Below are positions 50,101 through 59,163 of a DNA stretch of 64,000 nucleotides, in pieces; within the stretch, counting starts at the first letter, position 1, and each line of letters opens with the position of its first letter. The DNA comes from Antedon mediterranea (lineage: Eukaryota; Echinodermata; Crinoidea; Comatulida; Antedonidae). The stretch spans positions 12,938,501 to 13,002,500 of the forward strand of contig NC_092671.1 of the NCBI RefSeq assembly GCF_964355755.1. Reading direction: 5' to 3'. The notes below the pieces were generated by a model, which made no database searches, had not been told where the DNA came from, and saw nothing but the letters and a program-made list of their open reading frames with translations. Made by a program: the position numbers and the translations under genes.

Positions 50101-53100
50101 TAGCAGCCTTGGAGCTTTGGGCCTGGTTAACACCTTATCTCCCATTGCCCATCTTATTTGTAGCAGTAAGCCATATTCGTGCGGTTAAATCTTACTTATA
50201 AATACCATTTTACGGTTTTAACTATTTTTTTGATGGGCTTTTGGGAGAGGATGCTACCAAGTTTGATCAGGTCAGAATGCGAAAAAAGCAAAATGAGGTA
50301 AAGATTATTATTACAGTTGTTGGTATCTTTGGATTAATTAGTTTTGATATGATGAACTTGGCTTGGCATTAATTAGTGTTAGATATTTTGTTAAATTATA
50401 ATACTGTAGGTTGGTTTAAAACTTATTACAGTAGAGTAATTTTTTAATTTTAAGTTTAAACACATGAAACAAAACATTGTCAGTGTACAGCCCAATACAC
50501 CATCAGAAACTGATACAGTATAAAGTAAGTCTGTTTGCAGTTTCAGGAACATTTCCGCCTTCGCCACTGCCATATAGGCAAATGCTGCACAATACAACAT
50601 TATTGCTATACCAAATTCAGATTGATACAGTGTATGAAATCAAAATCTTTTTTAAATGTTCCCAGACTAGTTTTTTATATCAATCAATATCATATCAGTT
50701 ATTAAGATTAATACCATTTTATTTCTGGTTGCCATAAAAAGATTATTCTTATTTTACATTATTGCAATTTGTGGCCCCTGAAAAAAATGATGTCTAATGT
50801 ATGTGATTGTGAACAAGCAACAGTATTAAGCAATTGATATTTTGTGTTCACTTTGGTTTATTCTAAAAATAAACCAGCTTATCATTAAATTCAGGTCATG
50901 AAAAAATATAGATCAATAAACATCAGAGGGGGTATGGTTATTAACAGTAATATCTGAACTATTCAATGTTGTATCATATTCAACAATTGTTTGCATTGTG
51001 TTGTAAATATAGTGCTAATCTATATTCTATCAGTTTTGTGTTTGATCATCATTACAGATTGTACTATTTAATGGTTTTAAATGTACGGTATGCATTTGTT
51101 ATCATAAAATTACAATTTTATCTAATTCAGAAAGTACAGTAATAAATTATGTTGACACTGTTATTGCCCTTAATCAATTTAACAATTTATTAATATTTAT
51201 TCACTGCTGGCATCCACAAATTCACTTAGTGTCATTTAAAGCATAGAACCATTTCCCACAAACTATTCGAGGTTTTATAGGCGTTCAAGTCTATGTTAAA
51301 TTGCACATGTAAATATTAATTTTGTCATGTAGCGATATTATTATTAGATATTTAATGCAGTATGCATCATGTAATGTTCTATTTGATTTTTAACTGTTTC
51401 TTTTACTTGCATACATAGGTGTGTTAAAATTTGTCAACTTTTACATTAATCAGTTTTATTACCTGCATAATTATGAAAGACTATTATTATCTATGTATTG
51501 TACAGAATTAAAAAAAGTCTGAACCCTTTGCAATAATGGAATGCTCGGTAACAATGCTTGAAATGGTTATTACAAGGTTGTCTCTGCTAACACAGAAAAG
51601 GTGATCAAATCCATACAGAGGTGAAGTAATGCCTGACAGAGACCAATGAATTTGCTACCATACAGGTGTGAAAGAGTGTAAAGTAAATTTGCATAACAAC
51701 AACCCTGTCCGCTGTCAAATGAATTTTGCAACATCCCCCACAATAACAGAATCATTAACTTCAGCGTACATGGAATTTTAAGCAACTGCATCTGTCAGAA
51801 TCATGGTTTGGTTTGAAGATGTTTTTACCGCCCTTGAAGATGCCTTGGTTCCGGGAGGTGGAAATAAACCGCCTCCCAAAAAACCGGAGAAAAAGAAAGA
51901 ACAAAAAAAAGAGAAGGAATCTAGTATTTTTAGCACTTTCATCGGCGACGATAAAACAGATGGGAAATCGTCAGGTACCAGTAGCAGTTTTTTTGATATT
52001 CATAAAATGGCAAGCACCACACTAGGTCTTGGAACGGATGAACCTAAACCAGAAGAAGGCCCAACACCTGCTAAGAAAGCAGCTAAGCCAGCGCCGAAAC
52101 AAGCACCAAAGAAAAAGACCCCAGTGAAGAAGCCCTCTCCTATGCCAAGCCCAAGAAGTGATGGTGAACGAATATTTGAAATCACCCGTTTAGCCGTTCA
52201 TGCTCAAAAGCAGAAAGAAGCCGAATTAAAAGAGAGTTTAAGGAATGAATTAAAGATGTTAGAACATAAAGGAAGCGTAGATTCTGATAAGGACTCTGGT
52301 GTAGATGTTGGGATACATGTACCTCCAAGGAAACTAGCTCTACCTCTACCTGAACCTCTTGCTACCAGTGCTGTGAGTTTATTATTACCTTTCTATTTTT
52401 GGTTTTCATCAATATCTTTTTTGGGGTCTTTTTCTTGATATCAATTTATTATTTTTATTTTAAATAATTGATTTTGTCGTGAAATTGGCATTACATTTGA
52501 GAAAGTTTTTAAATATTTAGTAAGTTGTACACATTACATTATGTGCTGGTTGTGGAATCCTAATTTAATAAAAAGTGCTGTGCTATCATTTGGTTCACTA
52601 TATTATCTTAATCAAATTAAACTTATTTATATATTTTAAACTATTTTTTTTATATGCTTTTTTTGTATTAAATTTTATGTGTAGTTCTGACTGAATTTGT
52701 CTATTTTTGGTCCATCATTTTTATTTTTTAATGTTTCAATTTTTGTATTACAATATTTTCAGACTTCTTCAGACGTCTGATTTTTCTAAATGTCTTTATA
52801 TTACTGTACCTGAATAAATAAATAATTTATATAGGAAATGTTTTAAATATTTAAATTTATTTAAATATTTTTACTTGGTTGTTGGTTTAGGTTAAGTGAA
52901 TACAGTACCTTTATTTAGATACATAAAATTAATATTTTTTATAGACAAATATTTATTTTTATTTTTTAAAATATATTTTATATGTTTTTAAAACATTAAT
53001 TTCGTATGGTTAAAGGGTATTTTTAACATCATATTTATTGATATTGTTTACCGCTGTTGTTATTATTTTTATGTTTAAGTGTATTAAATAATTTAATAAT

Positions 53101-56100
53101 AGTTTTCATTGCAAGACTTTTAATACGCTCTACTACAGAACATTTATCATCACTTTTGCTGTAGGTAGGTTACATTTTTATTTTCGCATTGAAATACTTA
53201 GAATTAAGTATTGTCTAATAATTGATTGAATAATATCAGTTCAAAAGTTTAAGTAATATCATACAGTATACTCCTATAGAGGATCAGTTACTGCTCTATT
53301 CATGGAAAATAATAAAATAAAATTCATTTGAAATTAAGGTTAGTAAATAGTAGTAGGAAACTTAACAACTCCCTGCTTTAAGTAACCCTGTAACTTGTAC
53401 TTTATTCTTATTGCTTATTAAAAGTAATTAAACTTTAAATACTAGTTGAAAAGTTTAAATGATATCGTCATAGTAGACACAATGACATCAGTTTTCATGG
53501 AAAATAATAAAATAAAATTCATTTGAAATCAAGCTTAGTACATTAGAAAGCTTTACAAATTTAGTAAGTGATCCTGTGATAAAAATAGTAATTAAACTGA
53601 ATTTTGACCATTTTTGGAAAGTACGATTACTGAAATTCAAAAAGATTATTATGGGTGTGATATATCCAGAGCAAATTAAAAAAAAATTGAAAAGTGGATG
53701 GATCCATGAAATTATGAACTTTTATTTTTGACATACTATTATTAATATTATGTGTTAGTGCTTCCCTGGATTTGTCACCTTATACACATTGAATAAACTA
53801 ATATATTTATCACATTTACTAATAATAATCATTATTTTATATATTTCCATCTTTTTTAATTTGGTGTTATTGTTATTTAGTGTAAAGTTACAAGTAAGCA
53901 AATTGTTAAAACTACAGTATGGGATACTAAACGTGCCGGTCATCGTGTGCAGTTAAATTCTCTTTAATTAACATAACAATGAATTATTGATATTAAAGTA
54001 AAGCTCGATCAATAATACAATGTAAAACGTTATGAAGAATTTCCATAGGCTGGACAAATTGAATTTATTGATGATTCATTATTTTTTATACCAAACAAAA
54101 ATTGTTCAGATTTAAATGTCATCTGTATACTGTTACACTACAGATGAATTAAAAGAATAATTTATTCAATTTATAATTAATTCAATAAATTGTGATTCAA
54201 GCCGAAGGATGATTAAAATGTTATATTTGTTCCTTACTAAACAATTTTTTGCTATAATGGTGAACAAATAAAGTTGACATACAGTACAGTAGATCCCCTA
54301 TTATGAGGACACTTCCGAGACTCAACAATTGTCCCATTAATAGGGTTATCCCCTTAATTATGGTTGGTTGTAGCATTATAACATATTAAACTTGTTTCAC
54401 AGAAAGTTTCCCCTGAATAGAGGTGTCCCAAAGAAAAGATGTGTCGACAGTACACAAGAATAGCTTTCACTTTGTTTACTGCAGTGAGCTGTAAGCCGAA
54501 GGCTAGAGGGCGTACTCTAGACTGAAAAGTGATTCCAACAGGAGGGGAACCAACAAGATGGCAGCCGTAAATGTATTCAAAAACATTATTTAATATAAAA
54601 AATAATAATCTAATATAATACATTAAGACCACATACATTACAACACATATTCTTGCCAAAGCACAGTGAAGTTTTTATAATCTAGCATTTTTTGTACAAC
54701 GAGGATCATATAGAATGCTTTTGCCTTTATACGCTTAACACGCTGCATTTCGTATCGTTCTGATGCAGGTAGGCTCAACACAGGCGTAGCAGTGCGTACA
54801 GCATAGGGCATATCTGATTGGTCAATTGCAGCCGCCATCTTGTTGGTTCCCTCTCCATGGAGAATAACTTTTGAACTGCGATAACATTAAAGGATTGCCA
54901 TCCAGCCTTCGGCTATTACAGATCACTGGTTTACTGTAAACAAAATTGACATTCAGCTCTTCAAATTATCACAATTTGCAGGGAATGTGCTTTAAAATAT
55001 TTATTTTGTTTGAAGTAAGGTAATGTAGAGAACAGTAAACTTTTCATCATAACATTACTTGGTTTATGACCCTCTCCTCTCCCATTTTTTAAACAAACAT
55101 TTTTTGGGTTTGTTAATTGTTTTACATTTGTATAATAATATTCACATTCGCTTTCTCTTTCATTCAGTGCTGTGTACTGTAAGAAGACAAATACTGCCCT
55201 CTCTTATTTTTAGATCTTGCTCTCCTCCAACTGGGGCAACAAAATGTTTAATAAGAGAATTAGGGAAATTTGTCATGTCATAATAGTTAATAACTGAATA
55301 TGGAATATTTCAATGTTGACTATATATTAATATTTAACATAATTTTAATTGATTGAATACATTTTGCTTTTAAGTTCCACTTCTGCTAAAGTTTTAAGTT
55401 TAGAAAAAAAAAACACATTTTAAAATAAAAATTGTATTTATGGTTTTGAGAGAATATTTAATAATTTAATTATTTTATAATTAATATTTAATAAATTTAA
55501 TAATTTAACAGAACAAAAATCTGACATGAAAACAATTGCACTAACAATATAGCAAAACTACTATCATACATGGCTATAGACCACACTAACAAAACATTTT
55601 TACCAAATTTAATTCTAAAATCGAAAAATTAAATCACAAAGTATATTTGCATTTCTTTTGTAATAAAGTATTTTTAATACAAAACCATTTAAATTAATTT
55701 ATCGTCTCATTAAAATATTAATCACTAAAATTTAGGTGACTCAACATTTGTAGGTGCGGCAGTTGACATTATTAAATATTTTTTTGCATCAGCGACTGGA
55801 TAGCAGACTTTAAATTTTGCTTGTAATTTTAAACTTATAATCACCTTAAACCTTTAAACTTTATTTTTATGAATATTAATGTTTATTAAATTTACTGAGT
55901 TTTAATCTGTATTGTTATTTTTATATAACAATATTTATTTTTTATTATTATTATTATTATTATTGTTATTATTATTATTATTATTTAGAGTCTCAATCCA
56001 ATCAAGTTTTAATCACACCTTAAAAGCCCCCAAACGGGTATGATAATGGTGGGAGGATATCCGCATATTAAGCAGGACATTGCTGGTTCAAATCTCGGTT

Positions 56101-59100
56101 CCGGTGGCTGTTTCATTCTCGCAGATTCCTCATTTTCACAGATTCCTCATTTTCACTATTTATAAATTATTTTCCATCCCGGTCTAGAGTTTCTCCATGC
56201 CTGTGAATTAATATTTATTTATTAATTACTGTTTCAATTTTTCAATATCAAAGAAAATATTTAAATATAATTTTACTGAAAATTCATAATATTTCTGAAT
56301 AATTATTATTAGAAATGTATGAGTAGAATAATTAATTAATTCATTTATACTGTAAACCACTAGTACATAAACAGTTTCTTGGGAAAATTTAAATATTAGA
56401 AATTTCATAATTATTTTACAATGATGAATATTATAAATTATACAAAATAGCCTTGCTGATCATTTCTACTTACGGTAGCTTCATATTAACAATATTACAG
56501 TAATTAGGTAATTTTAATTATTATATTTAACGAGAAAGAAAGAGATGGCATGTATATTCATTATTCATAACTGATTGGTATTATGCATTCTGCATACATA
56601 TGCTTGTTATGAGAGTGCTCACCCTTTTTCATAGTAGTTATATGTAGAAAAAATATTCAAGCATATTAAGCTAGCTGAAACCAATATGTCTCGCATAAAT
56701 AATGGTATCTTCCATTCTGTATTCGGGTAGATCAATTTTGTAGAAAACACAATTTAATTATGTACTGTAAGAATTAAAGAAAGCATTACTTTTTGTTATT
56801 CTAATGTAAATTGCAATTTATTTGCGATTATTTTTTTATATATATTTGTAGTATACTTTGTGGTTAAATGATTATCCAATAGATTTTATTAAGATAATGG
56901 TAGAGTCCAATGGATAGGTAGTTAATCAGTATCAGTTAGCGTTGATCTTGGAGCAACAGCAGCATCCTAGGCTAAGATCTTCCCTTGAGATTCTCGTCAC
57001 AATAGCGTTCACATAGTGGAATGATACCTTTTACGTACCCCTGAGTAATATTCAGCATAGATGTGTAGCGGCAAGCGGGCTATCTGACTGTGTACAATAT
57101 TTATCATATCTGAAACTGGTAAAAGTAAACGGACTAGCCGAAGACTCCACCTAATTTGTTGTCACCATGACGCTGTCCAAATTATTGATGTGCCTGAGTA
57201 GTGTTTGCTCATATCTAGAAGCATAGCAATAGCGGAGCCATGATTACTCTTGAATGAACGTATTGACGTATATCAACGGATCAGCAATCACCTTTGGAAT
57301 AACTTACTGACTATATTAAGAAGACAGGGGAAAAAAACAAGTGGAAAGATTGACTTTTGTATTTTATATCAAGATTTAAAATTTTTACTGAGGATATAAC
57401 ATCTCATGGAGAGAATTTTTTTATGACTTGGTCTGGTTTGACGTGTAGGGGTCCATCATGACTTGGACTCGGAAAGAACCGACTCGAGGATCTTACGCCT
57501 CTATCAACCAATTTGATCCTGACATCCCAATATCAACAGATGAGGTAAAATGCAACAACGTGTATTATTATATTATATTATAGAGATACTGTATTTAAAC
57601 ATGTTGAGTAGACTTAATTTTATTTTTAATTGTAAATAAGTAATTTTATATTTAAATTAATTACTTTTTCAATGTTCAATACTTAATATTTTCTGTTAAA
57701 ATATCCATAATAATTATTACCAAAATAGAGAATATATAATGTCATATTAAATGAAAGAAACATTAAAAATCCTTGGGATATTATCAGATTATAATAATAT
57801 TGATTTTAAAAGTCATTATCATATAAAGGGAAAATTTGTTATACTGCTTATTCACTACTCTACAAATTTGTTATTTATGAATTACTATGAAGGTACCGTA
57901 GCCTCAGTTTAGTGAGGGTATGTCGTATTTGATTATGTTTCATTTAGCTACTGATTTAATGTCATAAATATATTAATATTCACATTATTATGGAGTACTT
58001 ATTGCCACCTCTTTTTCTACTCAATGTATCATCAGAGCTTACGTTTACATGCACCTAGATCATTCTACAGTAGGCATTTACACATGCTCAGAATTTAATA
58101 CAAAAAATTGCAAATATAGCTATTGTAGTAACTACCCCAAAATTGATATCAGTATATACAGTTCATGCATGTATGTTTTTAAAATCATGAACATTTGAAC
58201 TTTTCTGTAAATCTGTTTATTTCAGATACCTTACAATCCACAATTAGTAGATAGATAACTTTGAACCTAATGAATTATTTAAGCAGTTTTCCTTCAGCAT
58301 ACAATAGCAAACCCAAGTAGGGGCTATTTCTAGGGGTGTTTCCATTTTGTCAACATCCTCTTTATAAATTCAGAATTTAATTATGCTAGCTAATTTTTGT
58401 CAATGTTAAAAAACAACCTTTAATAAACCATTAGATTTATGTTTAATTGTATAAATTTATGATAATTGACATCTCATCATATTGTCTTCACTATAAATCA
58501 TTTTTTATCTACTACAAATGAAACATTTATTCAGAAGCCTTAAAACAATAATATAATTTTAAAAATTAAATGTATTATTTTCTGGTAATTAATACAACAG
58601 TACCATTTTTATTATTCTCATGAATATATAATCATTTACAGGCATTAGAAGTACTGTACTGTCTTTTGATTGTTGATTAAAAGGAAAGACTCCCAAGCTA
58701 ACATACATTATTATATTTACAAGCTACACTTAATACAACATCAGTTTACTACGTCTGCATCCTATAACAAAATGCTAATTAAAGCTTACATTCAAGATAT
58801 TTACATAGAATTATTATAATGAGTCCTGCAAAAGATCTTAAAATGCCATAATAATTATCATGTAATTCATGTGATCGATAAACGGTTTGAAATAACAGTT
58901 GTAATAATTATTGTTTTAATGAATGAAATATTGTAATAATTTTAATTCAATTATTCTTATTATCAGCCGGCATTATTAGGTGATATGATAATTATAAAAT
59001 AACAAATTTGTTTTATGTTTACATGGCAACTGCAGTGGTAGTGATTTTGGGTAGGATCTTAAATATATTTTTAAAACTTAAAAGAGAAAATAAACAAATA

Positions 59101-59123
59101 ACAGGTTAACATCTTAAATGTCG

Positions 59124-59163
<40 letters not shown>

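Noticed and set aside
51813-52185. Other-frame and opposite-strand open frames at exon B
   Set aside because: Shadows of the 190-codon exon; only the frame starting at 51803 has an upstream stop, a donor in phase and continuity with CACNB.
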